DNA of 64,000 nucleotides from Diadema setosum (lineage: Eukaryota; Echinodermata; Echinoidea; Diadematoida; Diadematidae). The DNA is taken from contig CM067067.1 in assembly GCA_033980235.1 (NCBI GenBank), positions 27,426,451-27,490,450 of the forward strand, in the 5' to 3' direction. Below, one piece after another: positions 23,761 through 35,897 of this stretch (positions are counted from its first letter, which is position 1; each line of letters begins with the position of its first letter). Below the pieces are notes generated by a model. It worked only from the letters and a program-made list of their open reading frames with translations, was not told where the DNA came from and ran no database searches. A program made the translations under genes and the position numbers.

Positions 23761-24265
23761 TGATTGGCAAATTGCCCTGCATCGACGTAAATAAGCACTG
23801 AATTGATTAGTGTTTTAATAGTAGCCATGATAAAAAAAAAAAAAAAAATCATGGGCGTACATTCTCGAGCGGGATTCGAATCCATGACCTCCTGATCACC
23901 GGACAGGCGTCATCTCCACTAGACCACCGAGCTTTCGCCCGACAGCAAGTGTTGGTTCTAATTCTTATAGCATGCAGCGGGAACTGCGTAATTATTCATA
24001 TTCATTAAATTCTTCCGTCGAGGTGCTTTCATTGCAACTGATTGACAAATTGCCTGCATCGACGTAAATAAGCACTGAATAAATCAGTGTTTTTAGTAGT
24101 AGCCATGATAAAAAAAAAAAATAATGGGCGTGCATACACGAGCAGGATTCAAACCTGCGACCTCCTGATCACCAGACAGGCGTCATCTCCACTAGACCAC
24201 CAAGCTTTCGCCCGACAGCAAGTGTTGGTTCTAATCCTTATAGCATGCAGCGGGTACTGACGCCT
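23716..24265 (-). mobile_element. tRNA-derived SINE, two tandem copies (~275-bp period)
   Basis: Each copy has a tRNA-like head on the minus strand (23866-23940 and 24139-24213). It starts gggcgaaagct, with an A-box-like tggtctagtgg and a B box ggattcgaatcc (copy 1; the second copy has mutated to ggtttgaatcc), then a body ending in runs of A/T. Copies share attcttccgtcga, tttcattgcaactgattg and gacagcaagtgttggttctaat. The head resembles tRNA-Thr around the anticodon loop (ctggtga). The stems are imperfect, so these are SINE heads and not working tRNAs. Confidence 0.75.
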
Positions 24266-24299
24266 GTCCGTTACTTGGTCCCCTCTATAGACTTAGTAC

Positions 24300-24740
24300 A
24301 CTTTAGGGAATGACAATTTCCGAATTTTCCACATAAAAAAGTGTGCTTCAGATCGCTTTATTTCAATTCTAATAACGCAAAAGCTCCTTCGAGTGGGGGG
24401 GGGGGAATCCACCTCCCACACCCTCCCCCTAAGCTCTACCTTACTATACTTTGTACATACACACAGATGATGCACACTCGGGATAAGAGCTAAATTCCAT
24501 GATTTCAACACTTCCCTGAAAAAGCCCTATTTCTTTTTCTTTTTTGGGGGGGGGGAGCGCTGAAAAAAAAAAAGTATTGCACGAAAAGTTTGCACCAATT
24601 CCAATCGCTGAATTTCAGGTATGAAAATGAAAAACCACCTTCGTGTGGGAGGAGAAATGCCCCATATCTACACCCTCGTGTGCTTGCTTTTTCTGTTTGA
24701 ATTGCTTGACAGACAACGTTCATGATAATTATTCGTCGTA
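24300..24740. repeat. G/C-run dispersed repeat fragments
   Basis: Two copies of a motif with ctgaatttcag-like and gcaccagatcgct-like phrases next to ggtgggag/cctcccacacc and G-runs (24397-24410, 24547-24556). Same family as 26030-26230, 41750-42740 and 50200-50720. Confidence 0.55.
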
Positions 24741-25905
24741 AAAATTAATACAATGAGTTAATTATTTAATGATACCATTAATTTATAGGCAAATTGTTCA
24801 TTGTAATCTACATCAAAATATTCTGCTACCTTGAACAAGTGGGACTGTTTGAAATCGATAAAACACGCAAACATGCATAAAACTGCATCATTTACAACAT
24901 CAAAATGCAAAAATTCCTCACCGTGGGAGGGGGGACACCCCCTCCCACCCCCGAATTAATACAATTAGTTTATCAAAATCAAAGAATTAATACAATAGTT
25001 TATCAAAATGATATCACTTTAGGCAAATTCTTCAATAATAATCTGCATCAAAATATTCTGCTTCCTTAAACAAGTGGGACTGTTTCAAGTCGATAAAACG
25101 CGCAAAAACATGCATCAAATTGCACCATTTACAACATCAAAATGCAAAAAGTTCTCACCGTGGAAGGGGGGGGGGGACACCCCCTCCCTTCCCCCCCCCC
25201 CCCCCCCCTCATCAACATCAAATGCAAAAAGTTCTCACCGTGGGAAGGGGAATATCCCCCTCCCACATCCTCGCTCGGGTTCGGTCGCGTTCATGATATT
25301 CAGTGTAAGAATTAATACAAGTAGTTTATTCAAATGATACCATCTTATAGCCAAATTGTTTAATAATAATCGATATTAAAATATATTGCTACCTTCAACA
25401 AGTGGGACTGTTTCAAGTCGACAAAACGCGCAAAAACATGCATCAAATTACACCATGTACAACATCGAAATGCAAAAAGTTCTCACCGTGGAAGGGGGGG
25501 ACACCCCCTCCCATCCTCCCCCCCCCCCCCTCATCAACATCAAATGCAAAAAGTTCTCACCGTGGGAGGGGAAACAACCTCTCCTACACCCTCCCACTCC
25601 CTCTCTCGCTCCGCTCGCTCGGGTTCGGTCGCGTTCATGATATTCAGTGTAATAATCAATACTCGAAGTTATTTAAGTGATACAAATTCAAAGGCAAAAT
25701 TGTTTAATAATAATCTACATCAAAATGTGCTGCTACCTTCAACTTGCTTGACTGTTTCAAGTCGATAAAGCACGCAAAAAAATGCATCAAATTGCACCAT
25801 TTACAACATCAAAATCTCACCGCGGGAGGGGGAAACCCCCTCCCACACCGTCACCCCTCGCTCCGCTCCCTCGGGCTCGGTCGCTTCGCTCCCTCGATTC
25901 TAACC
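24741..25905. repeat. Tandem array, four units of ~245-340 bp with C/G runs
   Basis: Units start near 24741, 24986, 25311 and 25651 at aattaatacaa or its variant. Each carries aggcaaattgtt, aataatctacatcaaaatat, ctgctaccttcaacaag, gactgtttcaagtcgataaa, cgcaaaaacatgcatcaaat and ttctcaccgtgggagggg, then C/G-rich sequence with clusters of tcgctccgctc. Frames such as 25074-25337 and 25402-25680 are repeat products. Confidence 0.85.
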
Positions 25906-26029
25906 GCTCCCCCTAAGATCAAATCCGAGCTACGCCGGTGATAGGCCCCACTATTTAGTAGGCCTATACAGTGATGTCGCACAGGCGGAGCAAGAGCTGA
26001 GATACCACGATTTAGTCATTCAATTATCT

Positions 26030-26230
26030 ATATCTTTTTCTTACTTGTTTTTTGAAAGGAACAAAATCCAAAATTTCACCAAAAGTGTGCACCAGATCGC
26101 TGAATTTCAGTTCTGAAAATGCAAAATCTTCTTCGTAAAATCTTCTTCGTGTGCGAGGGGGGACACCCCCCTCCCACACCCTCCCCCCGCTCGGTCGCTC
26201 CGCTCCCTCGCACAGATATTCCAACTCCAA
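26030..26230. repeat. G/C-run dispersed repeat fragment
   Basis: Contains gtgtgcaccagatcgctgaa, ttttcagaac-type sequence and ggacacccccctcccacacc, with a tcggtcgctccgctccctcg cluster. Confidence 0.5.
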
Positions 26231-27450
26231 GTCCCTCCCCCACCCACCATCATTAAAAGGGAACGATGCCCCTACGGATTGACTTCAATCAAGAAAATTG
26301 AAAAATACAATAGCTACAGGAAAATATCTATGGAGATCCGTATTACCATTTTATGGAATTTATTTGGGCATTATTCAGGGCTACGCTACGTTTTTGAAAA
26401 AGGGGGGGGGGGATCAAAATCACCTGTCAGTCAAGAAGAAAGAAAATCAAAAGACAAGAGAAACAACAACAACAAAAGTCTTCATACTTTTAAGGTCTGA
26501 TTTTCCGCCTGCTGACAAGAAAAAAAAAACCAAAAACAAACAAACAAAAACAAGAACTTGCTGCCACTTCCCTCCCACCTTATATTTCATGCAAAAGAGT
26601 GGGACATTCGATCCCTGTAAAGTGTGTGTGTGTGTGGGGGGGGGGGGGGAGGCACCAAGCTTCCCCCCAAGGCTGCGCCGGCCCGGTACTGGGCTTGTAA
26701 TCGTGGTGATAGTGACTATCGCCGATCATCCCCACACCCCACTCCTCAGTACGGATTTACGCCGTTGATAACGTAACAAGTTTAATCTCCACGTAAGCCT
26801 GGAATCAAACACTAACAATCATATTTGAGTGTAATTTTGATATCCACATCACATCGGAACTAACTATCAATAATATATCAATACATCTTAACGGCTATGG
26901 ATATCTGACGGACCGCACTTGATTTCGAGACAAACAAAATTCGACCTAGTGTCCTGCGCAGTCGCACAAAAATACCAGTTGCAGTTTGTTGTTGTTGTCG
27001 TTGTGTTTAAGAGGCGCGTCATTCATATTTGAATATATGCGCCTTTATCTGCATAATATCTATACTTTACACAAGATCCCTTTCTCAGAAAAAGAATAGA
27101 TAAACTACTTTATAATTATATTTATGCGAGGGGAGCGATCTACTGTCATACAGTTAGGTCAGGTAAGTCCCATCAATGCGTGTTGATGACAAAGACTGGT
27201 TAGCCTTTTCTTTATGTTGAAGTCGCTGTTCACAATATTATATACATATACACCGTTGTTCCGTCATTATCGCTAAAAATGGCAAAACACCGGCTGATTT
27301 GATAGGACTAGCATGCAAACTTATGGCTCTTGTTCGTGAGAGTGTTTCACCATGATTTCAACTATGCACTAGTAACCACACTTCCGTCACATGAAAATTG
27401 AGCCGGTTAAATTTCTGTCATTTGTACGAAGAGACACAGGGCGGCGTCAT

Positions 27451-27455
27451 GGAGT

Positions 27456-27486
<31 letters not shown>

Positions 27487-27503
27487 CATGGGGGGGGGGG
27501 GGA
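27451..27503. repeat. (TG)n followed by G-run
   Basis: About 17 TG units then 13 G; the mirror copy on the other palindrome arm is at 28164-28220. Confidence 0.9.
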
Positions 27504-28163
27504 GAGATAAATATGGAATATGGCATTTGACCAATTTTTCCCCAGAATGGTGAACTTAAGGGGTAAGAACATCTGTTGTTAGAATTGGTCGGTTACATTA
27601 GTTTTATTTCCATTATTGTTATTATCATTATTATTATTATCATCATCATTATTATCATTGTATAATTATTAAGAAATGAGAAATGATGATAATAATGATT
27701 AATGATTGAAAAATATAGTATCATTATTACGTCAATAAAATTTCTATCCTTGTCACCACCACCATATTGTTTCAAAAATGTGTCATCAAAATATTTTTTC
27801 TTTTTTTGTTTTGACATATCTTAACAATATCTAATGATTTATAATCTATGTAGGGCCTACATACGTATTATTCATTAAATTGGTTAGTGTATGAACACAT
27901 GTTAGCACGTATTTATTTTTTTTTTCGATTCATTTATATGATTCGATTTTTCATCTTTATTAATCATTTTATTTTACTTTTCAACCGTAATTATTATTAT
28001 TATTATTTCTATCATAATTATATTATCAATAATAATGATGAAAATTAAACTGATGTAGAAATTTAAACACAGACCAATAATAACAACAGATGTTCTACCT
28101 ACCCCCTAAGTTCACCATTCTGGGGAAAAGGGGTCAAATGTGATCGTATATTCCACATTTCCG

Positions 28164-28184
28164 CCCCCCCCCCCCCCCCCCCCG

Positions 28185-28220
<36 letters not shown>
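28164..28220. repeat. C-run followed by (CA)n
   Basis: Some 18 C then about 17 CA units, the inverted counterpart of 27451-27503. Confidence 0.9.
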
Positions 28221-28221
<1 letters not shown>

Positions 28222-28832
28222 ATGACGCCGCCCTTTGTATCATCGTTCAAATGACAGAAACCGGCTCAATTTTCATAGTAGAAATCATGGTGAAACACTC
28301 GCACGTTAGGTTTGCATGCTAGTCTTGACAATTCAGTCGGTCTGCTATGCCGCTTTTAGCGAACATGACGGAAAAATGGTGTAAAAAAATTACACGCATC
28401 CCGTACATGTAATAAGGGCACTTATATCGCCTTCCAGTATGGGCGTAAATCCTTACCGAGGAGTGGGGAGATGATCGGCGGTGGATTCGGCGATAGTCAC
28501 CATCACATACAATCACGATTACAAGCCCATAACCGGACCGCTGCAGCCTTGGGGGGGGGGGGGGGGCAGCCCCTCCCCCACTTTATAATGATTGAATGTC
28601 TGCATCCCCCTTTTTTGTTGTTGTTGTTGTTGCACGACATATAAGGTGGGGTGGCAGCAAGAATATGAGGATTTTTTGTTGTTGTTTGGCGTTTCTTTTG
28701 TTTTTCTTTCTGATTGACAGAAAAAAAAAATCGCGTGTTTCCAATGATATGATACCATTGTTCAAGAAAAGTGGCTCACTTCATATAGTACTGGAATCAC
28801 TTGTTCCAAATTATTCCCTTATTTCTTCTCAT

Positions 28833-29146
28833 GTTGCCATGCTAACACATTGTTTTTGAAAAAAATACACCTTTACTCATCTTACAATAGCAAAGGTGCC
28901 AAAAGGGACTAAAAATTTATGGACTTACAGCCACCTGTTCAAATGCAATCGAAATGGGGATGATAAACAATCTCTGTTGCCATGGTAACACTTGAAAGTT
29001 CCGGAAACTACCATTAATAATGAAATAATGTAAAAACTTGAAATAAGTGTCTGAAAATATCTCTTTCAGTTTAAAACTTTGTTCCATTAGCATCTTGGTT
29101 ATACAAAGTCACATTTCCCCTAGGGCATGGTGATTGCCATAGCAAC
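28833..29146. repeat. Three diverged repeats with X-box-like motif
   Basis: gttgccatgctaac (28833), gttgccatggtaac (28977) and gattgccatagcaac (29132) are spaced 144 and 155 bp. This resembles the 165-bp minisatellite at 7.8-9.1 kb but is far more diverged. Confidence 0.5.
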
Positions 29147-29714
29147 GACTTTGCAGAAATATTGATAGAACAAGAGCACTGGCATCGACCATAACTTATA
29201 TCACTAAATACACGATGCTCCAAGTATACAATGGCTCCCTGAAACTAAAACTTAGTGGTCTAGCGTTTACTATGCCTGTTTAGCAATCACGAAGCTCCAA
29301 ATATTTTTCCATACTCGCTTGAACATCCACTGAACGTTCAAACGATGTACATGTATATACAATAATTGATATAAGAACAATAATTTCTGCATGAAAAGAA
29401 GGTTACTATTTTCATAGGCCTGGGAGTAGGCCGGGACGTCGTCCTAGCCCCGAACCCCAAGGTGTAATGCGCTTGCATGACGGTTAAAATGATTGTGCAT
29501 CTTATTTGATGGAATGACATAATTATAATTCGAACTTCCATCTTAAAATATAAAGAACATCAACCTGAGAATCAACCTTTCTCAGTTATAATAATTATGG
29601 ACAAATACAATGTGCACCGTCATATACATCCCTTTGAAAAGAATGCTGCAGCGCCCATGGTTAATGGTGTAGAATTGGTTGAGGTGAGGATTCAGCATTT
29701 AACATTTTGCGAGA

Positions 29715-29965
29715 TATTTAGAAAATGCTTTATGAAATGATGAAGAGCATACAATTTCTAAGGGGAGTTCAAAGTTTATCTGATAAAAATCGGTTTTGAA
29801 ATGGCTGAGATATCGCAAAACAAAGTAAAACAAAGCGATCTCAATAAAAGGTGGGTCACAGCCACCTTTTATCAGGATTGCCTGATTTTTGGATATCTCA
29901 GCCATTTCAAAACCAATGTTTTATGAAATAAACTTTGAATTCCTCCTGCAATTATATGCTCTTCC
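29715..29965. mobile_element. Fold-back hairpin element
   Basis: Centre near 29856 (aaaaggtggg / agccacctttt). Arms pair through aaaacaaagcgatc versus gattgcctgat, tttgaaatggctgagatat versus atatctcagccatttcaaa, and aactttgaattcc-like outer parts. Related to 11760-12005. Confidence 0.8.
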
Positions 29966-29989
29966 ATATTTCATAAGAGGTTTCTCATC

Positions 29990-30050
29990 ACACACACACA
30001 AACACACAAACACACACACACACACATACATCATCATCATCATCATCATC
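29990..30050. repeat. (CA)n and (ATC)n microsatellites
   Basis: Interrupted CA/CAAA units then seven ATC units. Confidence 0.9.
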
Positions 30051-30224
30051 GAAAACACGTTGGAAACTTGGAGCCCCATCTCAACCGAAACTGCACCATC
30101 CTTACTAGATCACGTTTCTGTCCATTTCCCCTCCCCCTTCCCCTGCCAGTTCCTCTTGGCTCTGCCGCAGTGTATATCAGGGCAATACTCCCTCCCCCTC
30201 CCGACAACAACCCCGGCTAGTTAC

Positions 30225-30306
30225 TTGTTAGTGATAAGGTTAGAGTAAAGGTTAGGGTAAAGGTTAGAGTAAAGGTTAGGATTAGGGTCAGAATAAGGAT
30301 TATGGT
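30225..30306. repeat. Degenerate 12-bp minisatellite (ggttagggtaaa)
   Basis: Four to five units alternating gttagggtaaag and gttagagtaaag, decaying into gttaggattagggtcag. It resembles TTAGGG only superficially. Confidence 0.75.
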
Positions 30307-30307
30307 T

Positions 30308-33300
30308 AGTAGTCTGAGTGCCAAAGCCACTTTTGGGGCCTAACCTTGTTTTACTGTCCACCCAATGTTCTTTGATGGTTTTGCCCTATTTCGAGGGTGC
30401 TGAATCCAAATCTGGATGATGCAACTCTTGCATCCTTGAGGGTTTTGAGATATTCAAGATGGCCGCCAAAATGGCCGCCCAAACCGGAAATACCCATGTA
30501 TTTCCTTCCAAATGGCGAGAAATTGAGAACAATATTGATGATTTTACCATATTTCAAGGGTGCTGCATCCAAATCTTGATGATGCAAGTCTTGCATCCTT
30601 GAGCATTTTGAGATATTCAAGATGGCCCCCAAAATGGCCGCCCAAACCGGAAATTCCTATATATTCCCTTTTAAATGGTGAGAAATTGAAAACAATTGAT
30701 GATTTTACCCTATTTCGAGGGTGCTGAATCTGAATCTGCATGATGCAGCTCTTGCATCCTTGAGGGTTTTGAGATATTCAATATGACCGCCAAAAGGGCC
30801 GCCAAAATGACCGCCAATTAAAACCAAAAATTCTGATGTATTTCCTTCTAAATGGTGAGAAATTGAAAACAATCGATGGTTTTACCCTGTTTGGAGGGTG
30901 CTGAATCCGAATCTGGATGATGCATCTCCTGCATCCTTGAGGATTTTGAGATAATTCAAGATGGCCGCCAAAATGGCTGCCCATATCTGAAATTCCTATG
31001 TATTCTCTTCTAAATGGTGAGAAATTGAAAACAATCGATGGTTTTACCCTGTTTGGAGGGTGCTGAATCCGAATCTGGATGATGCATCTCCTGCATCCTT
31101 GAGGATTTTGAGATATTCAAGATGGCCGCCAAAATGGCCGCCAAAACCGGAAATTCTCACGTATTTCATTCTCAATGGTTCAGAATTGAGAACAATTGAT
31201 GGTTCTATCCTATTCCGATTTCAAAATGGCCGCAAAACCGGAAATTTCCACGTATTCCAATTTTAATGTTTTGCAATGGAGAACAATTTTATCGATGATT
31301 CTACCTTATTTCGATCACTGTGCAGAATGCGAATCTGGACGATACCACCCTTGCATCATTGAGAGTTTGGAGATAGTCAAGATAGTCGCCAAAATGTTCG
31401 CCAGAATGGTGAGAAATTGATAACAATTGATCGTTTTACCCTATTTCAGGTTTTCGTCAATGCCAAAATCTAAACCAAATCATAGTCTGCCGATAAACGA
31501 ACGCATATTGTACATCCCAGTTTGAACTGTGAAACCAGCTTTACCAGATATCTTGGAGTTTTTAAGATACAGCTGTGCCAGGAATGAATCCTGCAAGACT
31601 ACAGATGCGGTTGAATGTTTGAAAGATTCCTGTTTCATCTACATTATCATGGATATGTTTTGAACACTAACAATCAGTAGACAAGACATGCCCATCTCGA
31701 TCATATAGTGATAGTGATGTAGAGAAGTTTACTGATATTCCCAACATTACCTGTTTTAATCCATGAACATTTTTATATAAATCGTTTCATCCATGAACAC
31801 TCACATTGGTTAATTGGTTCATATTGGTGGTCTTGATGACATTGTTGAAGACAATGTTGGACACTTTTATGGTTCTGCTTCAAATTTTTCTTCAATATGA
31901 TGTAATATAATATAATAAATGGGGCGAAAAACCTCGTATCTACAAAATGTCACATGTTCAGGAGAGAAAAACAAAAACAAAAAGCAAACAAACATGGCAG
32001 CCAAAGCACTATAACAAATAAGAGAACTTTTCCTTTGACATGCCGTGGTAGCTTCATTTTTGGGGTAAGACAGCTAAGGTTTGGACAGGACATCATTTAC
32101 TGATTATCTGACTGTTTATTCAAAAAAGTCATTTTCACTAAAATTTCAGATACAGGGTCTTGTCGCCAAAGCGACGATATCATATATACACACGAGGGGA
32201 TGGAAAATCACAGGTAACGCGCAGTAAAAAACAAACAAACAAACAAAAACATGTAAGGTAATAGTTGATAGTCCAGTACTTACGAATATCATAATCACGC
32301 AGAGTGCTTTTGAAATTACCCATATATTGATATCTACTATAGTGGTCATGAGTCCAACCATTTCTAGTGACGTAATCAGAATATGCCACAAGTTTCATAA
32401 GAGTACGCGGCGAGACTCATAATAATACAAGAAAAAATTCAACACCAAATACCAGCAGGCCATAATTTGATATTACTCTTATATCCAAAAGGATTAACTT
32501 CACATCAGTCTGCAGAGCTCTTATTGGCTACCACAGGCATTACTTTATAACAATTTTGCATTAAAAAATCATTCTTATATTTGTGTTTGTACGTTTCAGT
32601 ATGATGTCAATATCATTTTTCTTTCAATTACGTGTTAAAGTTCCGTTTGAGACATATCGGAATATCTCAGTATGGTATTACAATAATATTGTGACAGTCA
32701 TTTTGGATGCCATTAATTGTTGGCTGATTTGACAAATTTGCTCAACCGAGTTGAATTCAAGAATACGGATTATTGCTTTTAATCCCTCGTTTCACGTTAT
32801 AGCACAGTATTTCACAATTTATAAGAAAATATCAAGGAATTTTCGTTTATACAGGACATTATTTTGTAAATATCTCAAAACCTTAAGCATCCTCGAAATG
32901 GGGTGAGACCATCAATTTTCACCATTTAGAAAAAAAAAATATTAACATTGGAATTTCAATTTCTGCCAATTATTTTGGCGGGTATCTTGGACATCTGAAA
33001 ACCCTAAGGAATGCAAAAATGGCAACAAAATGTCGAGGGTGCTGAATAGGCTCTCAAAAATTTCAATATTGACAGTTATTTTGGCGGTCATCTTGGAATT
33101 CTCAAAACCCCCAAAACACAAGAGTCATCAACCAGGTTCGGATTCAGCACCCTCAAAATAAGGTACAACCACCAATTGTTTTCAATTTTACACAATTTAG
33201 AACGAATTAGGGGGCCTACATGGGAATTTCCTTTTTTGACGGCCATTTGGGGCCATTTTGGCGGCCATCTTTATCATCTCAAAACCATCAAGTATGCAAG

Positions 33301-34319
33301 AGCTGTATCCTGCAGCTTCAAATTCAGCAAACTCAAAATAGGGTAAAACCATCATTTTGTTTTCAATTTTACACCATTTAGAAGGGAAAAGGGGGTCTAC
33401 ATGTGAGTTTCCATTTTGGGCGGTCATTTTGGTTTCCATCTTTAATATCTCAAAACCCTTAATGATACAAGAGTTTTATCAAGATTCTGACCCAGCACCC
33501 TCGAACTAGGGTAAAACCATCAACAGTTTTTCAATTTCTCACCATTTACAAGGAAATACAGGGGAATTTCCGGTTTGGGTGGCCATTTTGGTGGCCATCT
33601 TGAATGTCTCAAAACCCTCAAGGATGCAAGAGTTGCATCATGCAGATTCGGATTCAGCTACCCCGAAATAGGGTAAAACCATCAAAAAACATTGGGTGGA
33701 CGGTAAAACAAGGCTCAGCCTTTGGCACCCAGAATATAGCCTATTCGGATTCACCACTGTCGAAACAGCTTCGAACTATTATTGTTTTCAATTTCTCACT
33801 ATTAAGAAGGAAATACATAGGGATTTCCGGTTTGGGCGGCCATTTTGGCGGCCATCTTGAATGTCTCAAAATCCTCAAGGATGCAAGAGTCGCATCAGCC
33901 AGATTCGGATTCAGCACCTTCGAAATAGCTTAGAACCATCAATTGTTTTGAACTTTTCACCATTCAGAAGGAAATACATAGGAATTTTCGGGTTTTGGCG
34001 GCCATTTTGGTGGCCATCTTGAATATCTCAATATCCTCAAGGATGCAAGAGTCACATCAGCCAGATTGGGATTCAGCACCCTCGAAATAGGGTTAAACCA
34101 TCAATTGTTTTCAATTTCTCACCATTTAGAAGGAAATACATGGGAATTTCCGGTTTGGGCGGCCATTTTGGTGGCCATCTTGAATATCTCAAAACCCTCA
34201 AGGATGCAAGAGTTGCATCATGCAGATTCGGATTCAGCACCCCCGAAATAGGGTAAAACCATCAAAAAACATTGGGTGGACGGTAAAACAAGGTTCAGCC
34301 TTTGGCACCCAGACTATAG
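30308..34319. mobile_element. 4.0-kb fold-back element with tandem-repeat arms (TU-like)
   Basis: Outer ends are inverted: tagtctgagtgccaaag, ccttgttttactgtccaccc at left; gggtggacggtaaaacaagg, ctttggcacccagacta at right. Inside each end are ~160-180-bp tandem units in opposite orientation: about six at left (30350-31460) and seven to eight at right (32880-34270). Each has gattcagcaccctcgaaata, gatgcaagagt, aaccctcaaggat, ggccatcttgaatatctc and tttccggtttgggcggccat or their inverse. A second copy of the outer right end lies at 33690-33745. The 1.4-kb centre has no clear gene. The layout is like sea urchin TU fold-back elements; kinship is inference. Confidence 0.85.
31470..32875. other. Unique centre of the 4.0-kb fold-back element
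   Basis: No long frame. Frames at 32146-32398 are short and hydrophobic. A (CAAA)n-like run lies at 32228-32247. Confidence 0.5.
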
Positions 34320-34436
34320 GGGAAGGGGAAGGGTCCGAGGTAATTGCCCTGGACCCCCTGCCGCAGGTCATTTGATTATCGGATTGATATGAAATGCTGA
34401 TACCGCGGCAACAACACTTTTCACTGTGAATCTAGT

Positions 34437-34605
34437 ATACAAATGATGCACAGGATAGAGTGTATGATGCACAGGATAGAGGGTATTTACAATGTAGTGC
34501 AACATGCACTCGGCTTCGCCTCGTGCATGTTTCACAATTGTAAATACCCTCGAGTGCGCTACATCTCCACTAACGCCACGAAATAATCCTGTGCATCATT
34601 TGTTT
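34437..34605. mobile_element. Palindromic MITE
   Basis: Outer arms caaatgatgcacaggata and tcctgtgcatcatttg. Inner hairpin (34479-34552) pairs gagggtatttacaat with attgtaaataccctc and catgcac with gtgcatg. No target duplication could be fixed. Confidence 0.75.
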
Positions 34606-34837
34606 TATAAAATGGGTAGAAAACTAACAGCATTTTTCACGTACCTTTGTGGGTCAATACCAGTCAGCTACATGTAGCACTCTCGCAAGAGTAAAGATGT
34701 CCGATCGAAGATGTTCGTCCCAAACATTTACGCACGTCGCACTCGGAAATCACGCACATATAAGTACTGTACTATTAGGTACGCCACACATGTTATCAAC
34801 ACAAGAAAGGCCGGCCGGCAGCCCGAACTAGAAGTTG

Positions 34838-35235
34838 TTTACAGGATTGACAGCGCGTATTGACCGATTCTGTGACGCGCTATGTGTATTTTTGGCATGG
34901 GAAACACGAAGCGCCATTACTGCGGTGTCTCAGCCGACCCCCCCCCCCCCCCCCCCCTCTCTCCCCACCCTTCTCACGCGCGCAGAATGAAAAACTGATG
35001 CATGGTTGCTTTAGCCAATGGGCGCCTCGTACTGAGTGCGCGAATGCTTGCTTAGTGCGCGAACCTTTGTTACAAGTGCGCGATAAACATGTTGCCCGTG
35101 GGGTGGGGGAGAGCAGGGGGGTCGGCTGAGACACCGCAATTTGAGCTCATGGCTGCGCCCAGTGCCATAAAATGTCTGCTGCCCTCAACGAACCCGAATC
35201 GGTCAATAGTAGCGCGCGACGCACTTGTAACAACT
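34838..35235. repeat. Inverted-repeat element with C-run
   Basis: gcggtgtctcagccgacccc (34921) and its inverse ggggtcggctgagacaccgc (35116) form inner arms. Outer arms pair attgaccgattc with gaatcggtcaat. Between them are repeated agtgcgcga units and a 20-base C-run. Opposing frames here are artefacts. Confidence 0.7.
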
Positions 35236-35779
35236 GATTGAGTGCGCACTGCTAGTGTAAACATTGTGACGTCAGGCCGTGCATGTTAGTGAGAAATTAA
35301 TACACGCACACATGACTCATTTCAGCGCTTCCAATTGGCTACATTCTTGAACCCATGTTATAATAATAATTAAAGTTGCCCTGCGTTATCATCATTGTTA
35401 CCATCGATAAATATAGCCATTACTACTATTAATGATACTTTTAGTCTTGTCAATACGTATTAATCATTCTCTGTATTAGTCTTATCGTCGTTACTGTTAC
35501 AATTGTATTATCATTAAAAATGTGAAGGTGTCTGAAGGTAGGATATAGAAAAATCACAGAGCCCCCTTTGCTCTGGATTGTTGCTCAGGTAAATAATTGT
35601 TCAGACTGAATTAAAATCAAGATTCTTGTTTACGCCACTTCTTCACGCAACACGACGTGCTTTAGCTGAAAATATACACGTGTATCATCCTCCCCGAGAC
35701 AATATAAAATTTTTATTGCGTAATATCCAAGCAGTTCTTTTTTTTTCCTGATTACGAAAACTTATTTTATTATCATAGT

Positions 35780-35897
35780 GAGTTTGTTTCATTTTCGGAA
35801 TTACGAACCTCATTTCATTTTCGGATTAACGAGCTTTATTTCAGTTTCGGATTAACGAGCCTCATTTCATGTTCGGATTAACGAGCCTTTGTTGCGA
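35780..35897. repeat. Tandem array of ttcggattaacgagcc units
   Basis: Four units of about 32 bp: tttcattttcggattaacgagcc and variants. Same family as 39440-39620 and 41205-41700. Confidence 0.85.

Larger units (their letters stand above)
26410..28745. repeat. 2.3-kb imperfect palindrome (inverted duplication or fold-back element)
   Basis: The left side (26410-26770 and 27240-27590) and right side (28065-28385 and 28435-28745) are inverted copies. Matching landmarks are cttgctgccac, ccaccttatat, ggcttgtaatcgtg, gactatcgccga, ggatttacgcc, ccgtcat-ttcgctaaaa, gactagcatgcaaac, gagtgtttcaccatgattt, gggcggcgtcatgg and ccccagaatggtgaactta. The left arm has an extra ~470 bp (26770-27240). The centre (27590-28065) is ATT/ATC-rich. 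The (TG)n plus G-run at 27451-27503 is mirrored by the C-run plus (CA)n at 28164-28220. Confidence 0.85.

Noticed and set aside
25074..25768. Overlapping frames with Pro-rich segments
   Set aside because: They are repeated once per unit of the G/C-run tandem array.
30225..30306. Interstitial telomere repeat
   Set aside because: The unit is 12 bp (ggttagggtaaa) with repeated taaa; it is not TTAGGG.
34860..35134. Opposing 84-89-codon frames rich in Pro or Gly
   Set aside because: They are generated by the C-run and inverted repeats; no protein features.
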